Assembly (NCBI RefSeq): GCF_024159025.1
Contig: NZ_JAMYXC010000026.1
Location: 1 to 56,031, forward strand
DNA length: 56,031 bases
Direction: 5' to 3'
From: Limimaricola litoreus
GTDB taxonomy: Bacteria; Pseudomonadota; Alphaproteobacteria; Rhodobacterales; Rhodobacteraceae
Shown here: positions 42,889-53,893 of the stretch, piece after piece
Numbering within the stretch: the stretch's first letter is position 1
Layout of the letters: the number at the start of each line of letters is the position of its first letter
Notes under the pieces: model-generated
The model's input: the letters and a program-made list of their open reading frames with translations, nothing else
Database searches by the model: none
Told to the model about the DNA's origin: nothing
Position numbers and translations under genes: made by a program

Positions 42889-44175
42889 ATGGCCAACCGC
42901 ACCGCCCCGTTTTCCGCCTTCGAGTGGATGATCGCCTGGCGCTACATCCGTGCCCGCCGCGCCGAGGGCGGGGTCAGCGTCATGACCTGGATCAGCCTCG
43001 TCGGCATCACCCTCGCCGTCTTTGCGCTGATCGCGACGCTGTCGGTGCGCGCGGGCTTCCGCGAGGAGTTCATCGACACGATCCTCGGCGCCAATGCCCA
43101 TGTCACCGTCTACCAGGACAGCGTGATCGAGGGCACCGACATCACCCGCCGGGTGATCGAGGATTACGAGGGGCTGTCCGAGCGGCTCATGCAGATCGAC
43201 GGCGTCACTCGCGCGGCCCCTGTGGTGCGCGGGCAGGTGATGGCGAGCTTCGACAGTGGCAACGCGGGCGTCGAGATCTACGGCATCCGGGCCGAGGATC
43301 TCGCCTCCCTGCCGCGCATCGCCGATCCCGAGACCGGCATCGGCGACATCGCGCGCTTTGGCGAGGGGATCGCGCTGGGCTCCGGCGTGGCGCGGGAGCT
43401 GGGCGCGGTGATCGGCGACAAGGTGCGCATCCTGTCGCCCAACGGTGCGCAGACCCCGATGGGGCAGAGCCCGCGCGTCTCGGCCTATGAGGTGACCTAC
43501 ATCTTTACCGCCGGGCGCTACGACATCGACCGCACGCGCGCCTACCTGCCGCTGTCGGAGGCGCAGCTCTTCTTCAACCGCGACGGCGTGGCGGGCGAGA
43601 TCGAGGTGATGGTCGAGGACCCCGACAACGTGCAGGATCTCGTACCCGAGATCATGGATGCGGCGGGGCCGACGGCCTTCGTGTGGACATGGCGCGATAG
43701 CGCGGGCGCCTTCCTGCGCGCGCTCACGGTCGAGGACAACGTGATGTTCGTGATCCTGTCGATCCTCGTGCTGATCGCCTCGATGAACATCATCTCCGGG
43801 CTGATCATGCTGGTGAAGAACAAGGGGCGCGACATCGGCATCCTGCGCACCATGGGGCTGACCGAGGGCTCGGTGCTCAGGGTGTTCTTCATCTGCGGCG
43901 CGGGCATCGGCACCATCGGTACGCTCATGGGCGTCATCCTGGGCTGTGCGTTTGCCATCTGGATCGACCCGATCTTCGCGGCGGTGAACTACCTCTCCGG
44001 CGGCGGTGTCTGGGATCCGTCGATCCGCGGCATCTACGCGCTGCCCGCCAAGCTGGAGCTGGGCGACGTGCTCTCCGCCGTGGCCCTGTCGCTCACCCTG
44101 TCATGGGTCATCACCCTGTTTCCTGCCCGCCGCGCGGCGCGGATGAACCCGGTCGAGGCGCTGCGCTATGAGTGA
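42889..44175 (+). CDS. lolC: Lipoprotein-releasing ABC permease LolC/LolE
   Basis: A 428-residue inner-membrane permease with one N-terminal helix ([24 protein letters not shown]), a large periplasmic domain (~65-285, MacB-like) and three C-terminal helices. FtsX family sequence [39 protein letters not shown] and the final [16 protein letters not shown] are diagnostic. With LolD it extracts outer-membrane-bound lipoproteins and hands them to LolA. In alphaproteobacteria a single LolC/E-type gene forms a homodimer. ATG 42889 follows AAAGGAC. Its 3' end overlaps lolD by eight bases. Confidence 0.93.
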   Translation: MANRTAPFSAFEWMIAWRYIRARRAEGGVSVMTWISLVGITLAVFALIATLSVRAGFREEFIDTILGANAHVTVYQDSVIEGTDITRRVIEDYEGLSERLMQIDGVTRAAPVVRGQVMASFDSGNAGVEIYGIRAEDLASLPRIADPETGIGDIARFGEGIALGSGVARELGAVIGDKVRILSPNGAQTPMGQSPRVSAYEVTYIFTAGRYDIDRTRAYLPLSEAQLFFNRDGVAGEIEVMVEDPDNVQDLVPEIMDAAGPTAFVWTWRDSAGAFLRALTVEDNVMFVILSILVLIASMNIISGLIMLVKNKGRDIGILRTMGLTEGSVLRVFFICGAGIGTIGTLMGVILGCAFAIWIDPIFAAVNYLSGGGVWDPSIRGIYALPAKLELGDVLSAVALSLTLSWVITLFPARRAARMNPVEALRYE

Positions 44176-44845
44176 TCCGATCCTGAAGCTCTCCGGCCTC
44201 ACCAAGACCTACAACCGCGGCAAGCCCTCCGAGGTACAGGTGCTGCGCGGCGCGGATCTGGTGATCCAGCCGGGCGAAGTCGTGGCTCTCGTCGCGCCCT
44301 CAGGCGCGGGCAAGTCGACGCTTCTGCACATCGCGGGGCTTCTGGACACGCCGGACGAGGGCCATGTTGCTATCGGCGGGCGGGAGATGACCAAGCTCTC
44401 GGATCGCCGCCGCACGCAGGTGCGCCGCGCCGATGTCGGCTTCATCTACCAGTTCCACCACCTGCTGCCCGAGTTCACCGCGCTCGAAAACATCGTGCTG
44501 CCGCAGCTTGCCTCAGGCACGCCGCGCCGCGAGGCCGAGGCGTGCGCGCGCGAGTTGCTCGATCAGGTCGGCGTCGCCCCCCGCGCCGATCACCGGCCGG
44601 CGGCGCTGTCAGGCGGCGAGCAGCAGCGCGTGGCCTTCTGCCGCGCTCTGGCCAACGCGCCGCGGCTCTTGCTGGCGGATGAGCCGACCGGCAACCTCGA
44701 TCCCGATACCTCCGATCGGGTCTTCGGCGCGCTGATGGCGCTGGTGCGCGGCACGGAGCTTTCGGCGCTGATCGCGACGCATAACCTGGAGCTGGCGAGC
44801 CGGATGGACCGGGTGGTCCGGATGGATCACGGGGTGGTGGCGTAA
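44168..44845 (+). CDS. lolD: Lipoprotein-releasing ABC ATPase LolD
   Basis: A 225-residue ABC ATPase. Walker A is APSGAGKST (43-51), signature [15 protein letters not shown], Walker [16 protein letters not shown] and H-loop IATHN. The LolD/MacB branch feature is [19 protein letters not shown]. It powers release of lipoproteins by the LolC-type permease. It overlaps lolC by eight bases. Its stop is just 5 bases from the stop of the A+T-rich gene on the other strand, with no terminator between. Confidence 0.94.
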   Translation: MSDPILKLSGLTKTYNRGKPSEVQVLRGADLVIQPGEVVALVAPSGAGKSTLLHIAGLLDTPDEGHVAIGGREMTKLSDRRRTQVRRADVGFIYQFHHLLPEFTALENIVLPQLASGTPRREAEACARELLDQVGVAPRADHRPAALSGGEQQRVAFCRALANAPRLLLADEPTGNLDPDTSDRVFGALMALVRGTELSALIATHNLELASRMDRVVRMDHGVVA

Positions 44846-44850
44846 TTAGA

Positions 44851-45801
44851 CTACCGCTTCTCGTAGTAATCCCAATCGCGTTTTCGAGGGTCACCGGTTT
44901 GATAGAATTGTCGAACAAGTCTTACGAATTCTAGATAGTCTGGGTTCTCTTCAACCAAGCGGTTGGCAGTGTTCCAATCAACCCCAGGCCTTTCCTTCGC
45001 TGGAACAAAGATCTGGCTTTCTGAGGGGTTTTCGCGATCTAGTTTCATTACGCCAATACCATGGAGACTAGAAAGCATCCGTAGTTCTCTAACCGTATCG
45101 GCACCTTCGATCTCTGCTGCTACCAAATAGCCAAGGTTCGCCCATGAACTATTGCTAACGGCTTGAAAGTAACATTCCCGAACATTGCTGCTATTTAGTA
45201 GCTTTTTTACCTCGAATGACCAGAGCTTCGTCTTTTTGTCGAAGTATTCTATTGCGCAATCCTTTACTTCCGCATGCCACTTTCTGCTCAAGTCTTCCAT
45301 GCCGACTAGGTCAGGATAAAGCCATCTATTCCCGTTCTGTCCTTTTCTGTTCGACGAACGACGCTCATCTATTCTCTTAGTATAAACACCATGTTCAGTA
45401 GCAAGATACTGCGATAGAAGGGGGTAAAGATCGTTTTCTGTGAACGGTAACGTAGAGGCGTTAGTTTCGACTTCTGAGCCGGTTTCTTCTGCTATTGCGA
45501 CTTCCTCAGCATCACTCTTCTTGGTCGAGTAGTATCGGCGGGGGCGGCCCTCTGTCGTCTTCACATCAGGATGGACTGCCTGCAGCCTTGGACGCTGAGA
45601 GCCAATCTCAGCCACAATTTGCTGCAGCAGTGCATCGTCTGTATCTATTGGTGTTACGCGTGCTTTACTGCGAAGCTTCTTTTCTTCGCACTCTAGTGGG
45701 TGCGCTTTCATTATCCACTGCGCAATTTCTCGAGCAGTCAGCTTTTGGTCGGGGTGGTGTTTGAGGCACTCATAGACAAACTTTCCAATACTAAAGCCCA
45801 C
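44851..45801 (-). CDS. HrgA/COG2958-like protein, putative HTH-nuclease fusion
   Basis: A 316-residue protein unlike its neighbours in base composition: A+T-rich codons and roughly 40-50 % G+C by eye in a ~67 % context. N-terminal residues 1-92 (IGKFVYECLKHHPDQKLTAREIAQWIM ... VAEIGSQRPRLQ ... GRPRRYYST) look like a HARE-type winged helix. A linker follows (~93-118). Then GNRWLYPDLVG (Asp164) and KLWSFEVKKLLN (Glu197-Val-Lys199), with QAVSNSSWANLGYLVAAE, resemble a PD-(D/E)xK nuclease core. This matches the recalled HrgA/COG2958 family, associated with restriction loci in Helicobacter. It starts at GTG 45801 with GAGG overlapping the parE stop; no methyltransferase is adjacent. Likely horizontally acquired; nuclease activity is inference. 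Confidence 0.72.
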   Translation of the reverse strand: MGFSIGKFVYECLKHHPDQKLTAREIAQWIMKAHPLECEEKKLRSKARVTPIDTDDALLQQIVAEIGSQRPRLQAVHPDVKTTEGRPRRYYSTKKSDAEEVAIAEETGSEVETNASTLPFTENDLYPLLSQYLATEHGVYTKRIDERRSSNRKGQNGNRWLYPDLVGMEDLSRKWHAEVKDCAIEYFDKKTKLWSFEVKKLLNSSNVRECYFQAVSNSSWANLGYLVAAEIEGADTVRELRMLSSLHGIGVMKLDRENPSESQIFVPAKERPGVDWNTANRLVEENPDYLEFVRLVRQFYQTGDPRKRDWDYYEKR

Positions 45802-45809
45802 TTCTAACC

Positions 45810-47765
45810 TCACACATCCAGCTCTTCCACGAACCGCGCATTCTCCTGAATGTACTGGAACCGCAGTTCCGCCTTCTTGCCCATCAGCCGCTCGACCAGA
45901 TCCGCCGTCTCGCCCGGCTCGTCGTCGCTGATCGACACGCGGATCAGCTTGCGCGATCCGGGGTCCATCGTCGTCTCCTTCAGGTCCTTGGCGTCCATCT
46001 CGCCCAGACCCTTGAAGCGCTGCACGTCGATCTTGCCCTTGCCGCCAAGGCCCTTTTGCATCATCCGCTCCTTCTCGGCGTCGTCGGAGACGTAGAGGCG
46101 CTTGGGCCCCTGGGTCAGCCGGTAGAGCGGCGGGCAGGCGAGGTAGAGGTGACCGTGGTCGATCATCGGGCGCATCTGGCTGAAGAAGAAGGTCATCAGC
46201 AGCGCCGCGATATGCGCGCCGTCGACGTCGGCGTCGGTCATGATGATGATCTTGTCGTAACGCAGATCGTCGACATTGAACTTCGGCCCGAGCCCGACGC
46301 CCAGCGCCTGCGTCAGATCGTTGATCTCCTGGTTGGAGCCGAGCTTCGATGAGGCCGCCCCCAGCACGTTGAGGATCTTGCCCCTGAGCGGCAGCAGCGC
46401 CTGCGTCTTGCGGTCGCGCGCCATCTTGGCCGAGCCGCCCGCCGAGTCGCCCTCGACGATGAACAGCTCGGTGCCCGAGCGGTTGCTGGCCGAGCAATCG
46501 ACCAGCTTGCCGGGCAGGCGCAGCTTCTTGGTCGCGGTCTTGCGGGCGGTTTCCTTCTCCTGCTTGCGGCGCAGCCGCTCCTCGGCGCGCAGCACGAGGA
46601 AATCGAGGATAGCGCCCGCGGACTTGGTGTCGGAGGCGAGCCAGTTGTCGAAATGGTCGCGCACCGAATTCTCCACGAGGCGCTGCGCCTCGGTGGTGGC
46701 CAGCCGGTCCTTGGTCTGGCCCACGAACTCAGGCTCGCGGATGAAGCACGACACCAGCGCGCAGCCGCCGGTGGTCAGATCCTCGCGGGTGATCTGGCCC
46801 GCCTTCTTGTTGTTGACGAGTTCGCCGTAAGCGCGGATGCCCTTGAGGATCGCGGCCCAGAAGCCCGCCTCATGCGTGCCGCCCTCGGGCGTGGGCACGG
46901 TGTTGCAATAGGACTGGGTGAAGCCGTCGCGCGAGGGCGTCCAGTTCACGGCCCATTCGACCTTGCCCGGCACGTTGAACTTTTCCGAGAACTCGACCGT
47001 GCCGGCGAAGGGCTTGTCGGAATAGGTCGAGGATTTGCCCAATGTCTCGGCGAGATAGTCGGCGAGGCCGCCGGGGAAGTGGAAGGTGGCCTCGCGGGGC
47101 GTCTCGCCGTCGTCGATCTCGGTCTTCCAGCGGATCTCGACGCCCGAGAAGAGATAGGCCTTGGAACGGACCATCTTCATCAACCGCGCGGGCTTGAAGC
47201 GGTGATGGCCGAAGATCTCCTCGTCGGCGTGGAAGGTGACGGTGGTGCCGCGCCGGTTGGGGGCGGCGCCGATCCTGGCCACCGGGCCTTGCGGCACGCC
47301 GCGCGAAAAGCTCTGTTCGTAGAGCTCGCGGTTGCGCGCGACCTGCACGACCATGGAGTCCGACAGCGCGTTGACCACCGAGGCACCGACACCGTGCAGG
47401 CCGCCGGAGGTCTGGTAGGCCTTGCCCGAGAACTTGCCGCCCGCGTGCAGCGTGCAGAGGATCACCTCGAGCGCCGACTTGCCCGGAAACTTCGGATGCG
47501 GGTCGATCGGAATGCCGCGGCCATTGTCGCGGATCACCACCGAATAATCGGCCAGAAGCTCGACCTCGATCCGGTTGGCATGACCGGCCACGGCCTCGTC
47601 CATGGAGTTGTCGAGCACCTCGGCCACGAGGTGGTGCAGCGCGCGCTCATCCGTGCCGCCGATATACATACCGGGCCGCTTCCGGACGGGCTCCAGCCCT
47701 TCGAGGACTTCGATGGAGGAGGCGTCATAGGCGGGCTCGGCGCCGGAGAGGAGATCGTCGGGCAT
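45810..47765 (-). CDS. parE: DNA topoisomerase IV subunit B
   Basis: A 651-residue type IIA topoisomerase ATPase subunit. The GHKL ATPase begins VLEGLEPVRKRPGMYIGG, with EVLDNSMDEA, DNGRGIP and GGLHGVGASVVNALS. The transducer includes KTRLATT-like QTKDRLATTEAQ. TOPRIM is IVEGDSAGGSAKMARDRKTQALLPLRGKILN, with DADVDGAHI. The length (~650) and the lack of the GyrB insert indicate ParE, which decatenates chromosomes with ParC (not in this window). ATG 47765 is used; a GTG two codons before is less likely. The low-GC HrgA-like gene starts 8 bases after its stop. Confidence 0.94.
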   Translation of the reverse strand: MPDDLLSGAEPAYDASSIEVLEGLEPVRKRPGMYIGGTDERALHHLVAEVLDNSMDEAVAGHANRIEVELLADYSVVIRDNGRGIPIDPHPKFPGKSALEVILCTLHAGGKFSGKAYQTSGGLHGVGASVVNALSDSMVVQVARNRELYEQSFSRGVPQGPVARIGAAPNRRGTTVTFHADEEIFGHHRFKPARLMKMVRSKAYLFSGVEIRWKTEIDDGETPREATFHFPGGLADYLAETLGKSSTYSDKPFAGTVEFSEKFNVPGKVEWAVNWTPSRDGFTQSYCNTVPTPEGGTHEAGFWAAILKGIRAYGELVNNKKAGQITREDLTTGGCALVSCFIREPEFVGQTKDRLATTEAQRLVENSVRDHFDNWLASDTKSAGAILDFLVLRAEERLRRKQEKETARKTATKKLRLPGKLVDCSASNRSGTELFIVEGDSAGGSAKMARDRKTQALLPLRGKILNVLGAASSKLGSNQEINDLTQALGVGLGPKFNVDDLRYDKIIIMTDADVDGAHIAALLMTFFFSQMRPMIDHGHLYLACPPLYRLTQGPKRLYVSDDAEKERMMQKGLGGKGKIDVQRFKGLGEMDAKDLKETTMDPGSRKLIRVSISDDEPGETADLVERLMGKKAELRFQYIQENARFVEELDV

Positions 47766-47905
47766 GGGCACTGCTCTTGTTCTGGGGTGACGGCCATATA
47801 ACCCGGAGGCGGGGCCGGGGGCAACGCCGGGGCGCGGCGATGGTGTTCACATTTTGTGCCGGGTTCTCCGGTGGCGGCCGCGCGCCGTGGCGCGCGGCGC
47901 TTGGG

Positions 47906-49189
47906 TCATTCCCCGGCGGGCAGGGTTTCGAAGCGCAGCCCCTTGGCGGTGCGGTTCGGGAAACCGGCCCAGTAGCTGTCGCCCTCGTTCGGCGTGCCGT
48001 CCTCGGCGCGGTCCCAGACCGCATCGGCGCTGTTAGGCACGAGGTCGAGGTAATCGGCCTTGGCCTCGTCGCCCTTCAGGTGCAGGTCGAGAAAGGCGGT
48101 GACGAAATGCTGGGTGACATTGTTCATCCGGGTCGTGTCCCAGACCGCGTCGGCATAATGGTCGAAGGGCGCGTATCCCAGGGTTTCGGAGACCTCCCAG
48201 CTTTCGTCCGGCGCAGGCATCGGCGCGGCGGCGTTGTGGTTGGCATCGTCGAAGGTCAGCAGGTGCCGCTCCGTGCCGCTGGTCTCCTCGAAGATCGAAC
48301 GGATCGCATCATAGCCCGACACGTCGTCGACACCGCCCGCGATCAGCATCAGGGGCGTGTCGATCTCCGACAGCCCTTCGGCGTCCCAAGCGTCGCGGTT
48401 GCGGCCCCATGGGCCGATGGCGACGACGGCCTTGACCCGATCGTCCGGCAGGTCGGCCATGGTTTTGGCGCCCATTGCGTTGATCTCCAAAAGCTCTTGC
48501 GGCGGGGCGTAGCGCGAGCTGCGGAAGTCTTCGGTCAGCCCTGCGCCCGAGAAGATCAGCGCGCCGTAGCCGCCCATGGAGTAGCCGATGACGGCCGCCG
48601 TGTCGCCGTCGGTGATCGCGCCGATGGAATCGTCGAGATCGGCCATCCGGTCCAGCACGAAGGCTTGGTCGCGCGGGCGGTTCACCAGCGTCGAGCCGAA
48701 GGCGCCCATGTCGTCATAGGTCGAATCCGGGTGATCGACGGAGGCCACGACATAGCCCTTGGTGGCGATGTTCTCGGCGAGGTGGCTCATCAGGAAACGG
48801 TTGCCCGGATAGCCGTGCGAGACGATCACCAGCGGGAACGCGCCCTCCGCCACGGGCTCGGCGTCGCGCGCGGCGCGGCCTTGAAGCTGCACCTCGGTTA
48901 CGCCGTCGCGCAAGAGCGCGGTGTAGCTGCCGCCGGGTTCGGTGCCCTGGGCCGCCGGGTACCAGACCTCGACGGTGATCTCGCGGTCGTACTCCGGAAC
49001 CTCCTCCTCGGTGGCGCGCGCCACGTCCGGCACGCCCTCGCGGGTGAAGCGCATGGTGGTGACGCCGACGACATGATCGCCATGGGCGGCAAGCTCGGGC
49101 GCGTCGGGACGCACGAGGTCGATGCGGTTTTCGGCCAGCGCGGGGCTGGCGAGCAGCGCCGCCCAGGCGGCCAGCAGGTACTTGGTCAT
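47906..49189 (-). CDS. Secreted PAF-acetylhydrolase-like alpha/beta hydrolase
   Basis: A 427-residue protein with signal peptide MTKYLLAAWAALLASPALA. The catalytic domain has FPLVIVSHGYPGNRFLMSHLAENIATKGYVVASVDHPDS, nucleophile elbow GYSMGGYGA with Ser204, and an Asp in LMLIAGGVDD, with His from FDDANHNAAAP. This is the platelet-activating-factor acetylhydrolase / dienelactone-hydrolase-like group, which cleaves short-chain esters. It acts in the periplasm or outside. GGAGGAGAG precedes ATG 49189; the huge upstream open frame is antisense to the MATE gene and not real. It is downstream of, and divergent from, MATE. Confidence 0.88.
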   Translation of the reverse strand: MTKYLLAAWAALLASPALAENRIDLVRPDAPELAAHGDHVVGVTTMRFTREGVPDVARATEEEVPEYDREITVEVWYPAAQGTEPGGSYTALLRDGVTEVQLQGRAARDAEPVAEGAFPLVIVSHGYPGNRFLMSHLAENIATKGYVVASVDHPDSTYDDMGAFGSTLVNRPRDQAFVLDRMADLDDSIGAITDGDTAAVIGYSMGGYGALIFSGAGLTEDFRSSRYAPPQELLEINAMGAKTMADLPDDRVKAVVAIGPWGRNRDAWDAEGLSEIDTPLMLIAGGVDDVSGYDAIRSIFEETSGTERHLLTFDDANHNAAAPMPAPDESWEVSETLGYAPFDHYADAVWDTTRMNNVTQHFVTAFLDLHLKGDEAKADYLDLVPNSADAVWDRAEDGTPNEGDSYWAGFPNRTAKGLRFETLPAGE

Positions 49190-49339
49190 TCTCTCTCCTC
49201 CGGGTTGCGCCCACCCTATGACGACGGGGGAATGGCGCAAGGGGGATGGCACCACGCGGCTCGTGCCCCGCGGCGGCGAATGCCGCGCGAGGCAATCGCG
49301 ATCTGGACGAGCGGGTCCCGCGCGGCGTAGGCAGATCGC

Positions 49340-50728
49340 ATGACACAGGCAGAGATCACCGCCCCGGCAAAGCCCTTCGAGGCCCTCACCCGCGCCCAGC
49401 ACGGGCGCAAGCTTCTCGTGCTGGCGCTGCCGCTGATCGGCTCCAACCTCGCTCAGATGGCAATGAACGTCACCGATACGGTGATGCTCGGCTGGTACGA
49501 CGTGACCGCGCTCGCGGCGGCGACGCTGGCGACCTCGCTCTATTTCCTGATCTTCATCGTCGGCTCGGGCTTTGCCTGGGCGGTGATGCCGGTGGTGGCG
49601 ACGGCGGCCGAGGCGGAGGATGCGGTCATGGTCCGGCGCGTCACGCGCATGGGGATCTGGGTCGGCATGATCTATGCCGCCATCTTCGTGCCACCATTGA
49701 TGTGGGCCGAGGACCTGTTCCTCGCGCTGGGGCAGGAGCCGCAGGTCGCGGCGGCGGGCGAGGCCTATCTGCGGATCGCGGCCTGGGCGATGGTGCCGGG
49801 CCTCGTGGCGATGGTGATGCGCTCGTTCCTCTCGGCACTGGAGCACACGGGCATCCTTTTGTGGAGCACGCTCGGCATGGCGGTCTGCAACGCGGTGCTG
49901 AACTATGCGCTGATCTTCGGCAATTGGGGCGCGCCGGAGCTGGGCATCCAGGGCGCGGCCATCGCCTCGCTTTCCATGGCGGCGCTGCAGGCGGTGGCGC
50001 TCGTGGCCTATGCGCTGCGCAAGCTGCCGGAATACGATCTCGTGCGGCGGCTGTGGCGGCCCGATTGGGAGGTGCTGGGCCGGGTGGTGCGGCTGGGTGT
50101 GCCGATTGGGCTCACCAGCCTTGCCGAAGGCGGGCTGTTCACCGCCACCGGCATCATGGTGGGCTGGATCGGCGCGGTGCCGCTCGCCGCGCATGGCATC
50201 GCGCTGCAGGTCACCTCGGTCGCCTTCATGATCCAGGTCGGTCTGAGCCAGGCGGCGACGGTGCGTGCGGGCCGGGCGCTGGGCCGGCGCGACGAGGCGG
50301 CGCTGCGGATGATCGGGCAATCGGGGGTGACGCTTTCGATCGTCTCCGCCGGGCTGATCGGGCTGATGTTCGTCGCCATTCCCGAGCCTTTCGTCGCGGC
50401 CTTCGTCGATCCGGAGGATCCGGCGCGCGAGGCGGTGGTCGCCACCGGCATTTCGCTGCTGATGCTGGCGGCGCTGTTCCAGATCGTGGATGCGCTGCAG
50501 GTCATGGCGCTGGGCCTGTTGCGCGGGGTGCAGGACACCGGCGTGCCGATGGTGCTCGCCGCGATCAGCTACTGGCTCATCGGCATGCCGGCGGGCTACC
50601 TGCTGGGCTTTCCCGCCGGGCTCGGCGCGGCGGGGGTCTGGCTCGGCCTCGTGGTGGGGCTCGGACTTGCGGCGATCATGCTGCTGTGGCGCTTCTGGTC
50701 GCGCTCGGTGCGGATCGGCGCGGCCTAG
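49340..50728 (+). CDS. MATE family multidrug efflux transporter
   Basis: A 462-residue inner-membrane antiporter with twelve predicted helices in two six-helix halves. The first helix region is LLVLALPLIGSNLAQMAMNVTDTVMLGWYDVTALAAA, and the second half starts with VVRLGVPIGLTSLAEGGLFTATGIMVGWIGAVPLAAHGIALQ. The NorM/MATE features are clear. It should export cationic drugs or metabolites with Na+ or H+. It is divergent from the secreted hydrolase across 150 bases. DedA follows 33 bases downstream, probably co-transcribed. Confidence 0.92.
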   Translation: MTQAEITAPAKPFEALTRAQHGRKLLVLALPLIGSNLAQMAMNVTDTVMLGWYDVTALAAATLATSLYFLIFIVGSGFAWAVMPVVATAAEAEDAVMVRRVTRMGIWVGMIYAAIFVPPLMWAEDLFLALGQEPQVAAAGEAYLRIAAWAMVPGLVAMVMRSFLSALEHTGILLWSTLGMAVCNAVLNYALIFGNWGAPELGIQGAAIASLSMAALQAVALVAYALRKLPEYDLVRRLWRPDWEVLGRVVRLGVPIGLTSLAEGGLFTATGIMVGWIGAVPLAAHGIALQVTSVAFMIQVGLSQAATVRAGRALGRRDEAALRMIGQSGVTLSIVSAGLIGLMFVAIPEPFVAAFVDPEDPAREAVVATGISLLMLAALFQIVDALQVMALGLLRGVQDTGVPMVLAAISYWLIGMPAGYLLGFPAGLGAAGVWLGLVVGLGLAAIMLLWRFWSRSVRIGAA

Positions 50729-50761
50729 GAACCGCCCCGCCCCCCGGGGGGTTGGCAGGGC

Positions 50762-51370
50762 ATGTTCGATTTCATTACCACCTGGATCGCCGCCGGTGGC
50801 GCCTTTGCCGTCGCGGCCCTCATGTTCCTCGAGAACGTCTTTCCGCCGATTCCGTCCGAGCTGGTGATGCCGCTTGCGGGCTACAACGCTGCGACCGGCT
50901 CCTCCGGCCCGGTGCTGACCTTTCTCGGCGGGGTCGTGGGCTCGGTCGCCGGGGCCTGGCTGTGGTACGAGGTCGGCCGCAGGCTGGGGCGCGAGCGCAT
51001 CATGGACTGGATCGACCGGCACGGGCGCTGGCTGACCCTCGATCGGCACAGCATCGAGCAGGCGCTGGACTGGTTCGACCGGCATGGTGCCGCGGCGGTG
51101 TTCTTCGGACGCATGATCCCCACGGTGCGCACGCTGATCTCGGTGCCGGCGGGGCTGCAGCACATGCCGCTGGGCCGGTTCCTCGTCTATACCACCGCGG
51201 GCAGCATGATCTGGGTCGGCGCGCTGTTCGGCGCGGGCTACCTGCTGGAATCGCAATACGAGCGGGTGCAGGGCTGGCTCAACCCGGTGACCAACGGCGT
51301 CATCGCGGTGATCGTCGGCCTCTATCTGTGGCGGGTGTTCCGCGGCAAGGGCCGCAAGGCGCGCGACTGA
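50762..51370 (+). CDS. DedA family membrane protein
   Basis: A 202-residue DedA/VTT-domain protein. Conserved pieces are ALMFLENVFPPIPSELVMPLAGY with the acidic Glu, and FFGRMIPTVRTLISVPAGLQHMPLGRFLVYTTAGSMIW with the essential FxGRxxPxxR motif. Four to five membrane helices are predicted. DedA proteins transport or flip lipids such as undecaprenyl phosphate and support membrane energetics. It follows MATE and may be coupled. It converges on the hypothetical gene at 51373 with 2 bases between the stops. Confidence 0.9.
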   Translation: MFDFITTWIAAGGAFAVAALMFLENVFPPIPSELVMPLAGYNAATGSSGPVLTFLGGVVGSVAGAWLWYEVGRRLGRERIMDWIDRHGRWLTLDRHSIEQALDWFDRHGAAAVFFGRMIPTVRTLISVPAGLQHMPLGRFLVYTTAGSMIWVGALFGAGYLLESQYERVQGWLNPVTNGVIAVIVGLYLWRVFRGKGRKARD

Positions 51371-51372
51371 CC

Positions 51373-51783
51373 TCAGCCCTCCTTGCGCGCGGCCTCGACC
51401 CGGTCGGCCTTCTTGCGCACGAGGATGGTGCGCAGATCGTGCATGGCCAGCAGCAAGGGCTCGGTCACCGCGTCGAGATCCTCGGGCCCGGCCTGGCTTT
51501 GCACCCATTGCGCGGTGAGGTTCATGTGATCGATGGCGCGGTGGATGTCGTCGATCTGCCGCGCGGCGAGGATCTCGCGGCGCTGCGCGAGCCAGCGTTC
51601 GGCGGCGGCCTGATCCTCGGGCGCGAGGGGGCGGTTGCCCGGGCCGCGGATGTCGCCGTTGCGGGTGTTGATCACCGCGACCTGTTCGAGATCGACCCGG
51701 CGGTGGCGGGTCTCGTCGCCGATACGGTACATGGTGCCGCCCGTTTCCTTTACGCGGAAATAATAGCCGGACAGGTCGGTCAT
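51373..51783 (-). CDS. Conserved hypothetical protein
   Basis: A 136-residue soluble protein that begins MTDLSGYYFRVKETGGTMYRIGDETRHRRVDL and has a long helical second half (ERWLAQRREILAARQIDDIHRAIDHMNLTAQWVQSQAGPEDLDAVTEPLLLAMHDLRTILVRKKADRVEAARK). No signal or catalytic motif is recognised. The length and gene position are consistent with a small cytoplasmic protein typical of Rhodobacteraceae, but I cannot name its family. It starts 13 bases after aspC and is probably co-transcribed with it. Confidence 0.75.
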   Translation of the reverse strand: MTDLSGYYFRVKETGGTMYRIGDETRHRRVDLEQVAVINTRNGDIRGPGNRPLAPEDQAAAERWLAQRREILAARQIDDIHRAIDHMNLTAQWVQSQAGPEDLDAVTEPLLLAMHDLRTILVRKKADRVEAARKEG

Positions 51784-51796
51784 CTGGATCCCTTGC

Positions 51797-53507
<1,711 letters not shown>

Positions 53508-53511
<4 letters not shown>

Positions 53512-53813
53512 GCGCGCTGCCGATCGAGCCCGCGGCCCCCGCCGACGAGCCGCGCGACACCCGCGTGCGGCGGCTGCGGATGCGCTCCATGCGGCGCGGC
53601 ATCAAGGAGATGGACCTGATCCTGCAGGATTTCGCCCAGCGCCGTCTCGCAGATATGAGCGATGCCGATCTCGCGCTCTACGACCGGCTTCTGTCCGAGA
53701 ACGACCACGACCTCTATGCTTGGGTCGCCGGGGCGAAGCAGCCCCCCGAGCCGTATGGCGCGCTGGTGGCCGAGATCGCCGAAGGGGCGCGCGGGGTGAC
53801 GCGGCCCCGCTGA
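53508..53813 (+). CDS. sdhE: FAD assembly factor SdhE
   Basis: A 101-residue SdhE/Sdh5 protein that helps attach FAD to the flavoprotein subunit of succinate dehydrogenase. The family motif RGxxExD is RGIKEMD at 30-36 in RRLRMRSMRRGIKEMDLILQDFAQ, followed by the five-helix pattern LADMSDADLALYDRLLSENDHDLYAWVAGAKQPP. The start is the GTG at 53508, overlapping the XRE stop. It is not labelled in a simple ATG-only scan. The sdh genes themselves are not in this window. Confidence 0.88.
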
Positions 53814-53893
53814 GGCAGATCCACGCGATTTAACGGTTTCTTCGTCATTCTGCCCCATTGCTGCCTGATGGGCGGACAGAACGGAGACCTATA

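Noticed and set aside
49190-51508. A long minus-strand extension of the secreted hydrolase frame to about 1200 codons
   Set aside because: The hydrolase has a clear signal peptide and ribosome site at 49189. The extension is antisense to MATE and DedA and highly charged, His-rich shadow.
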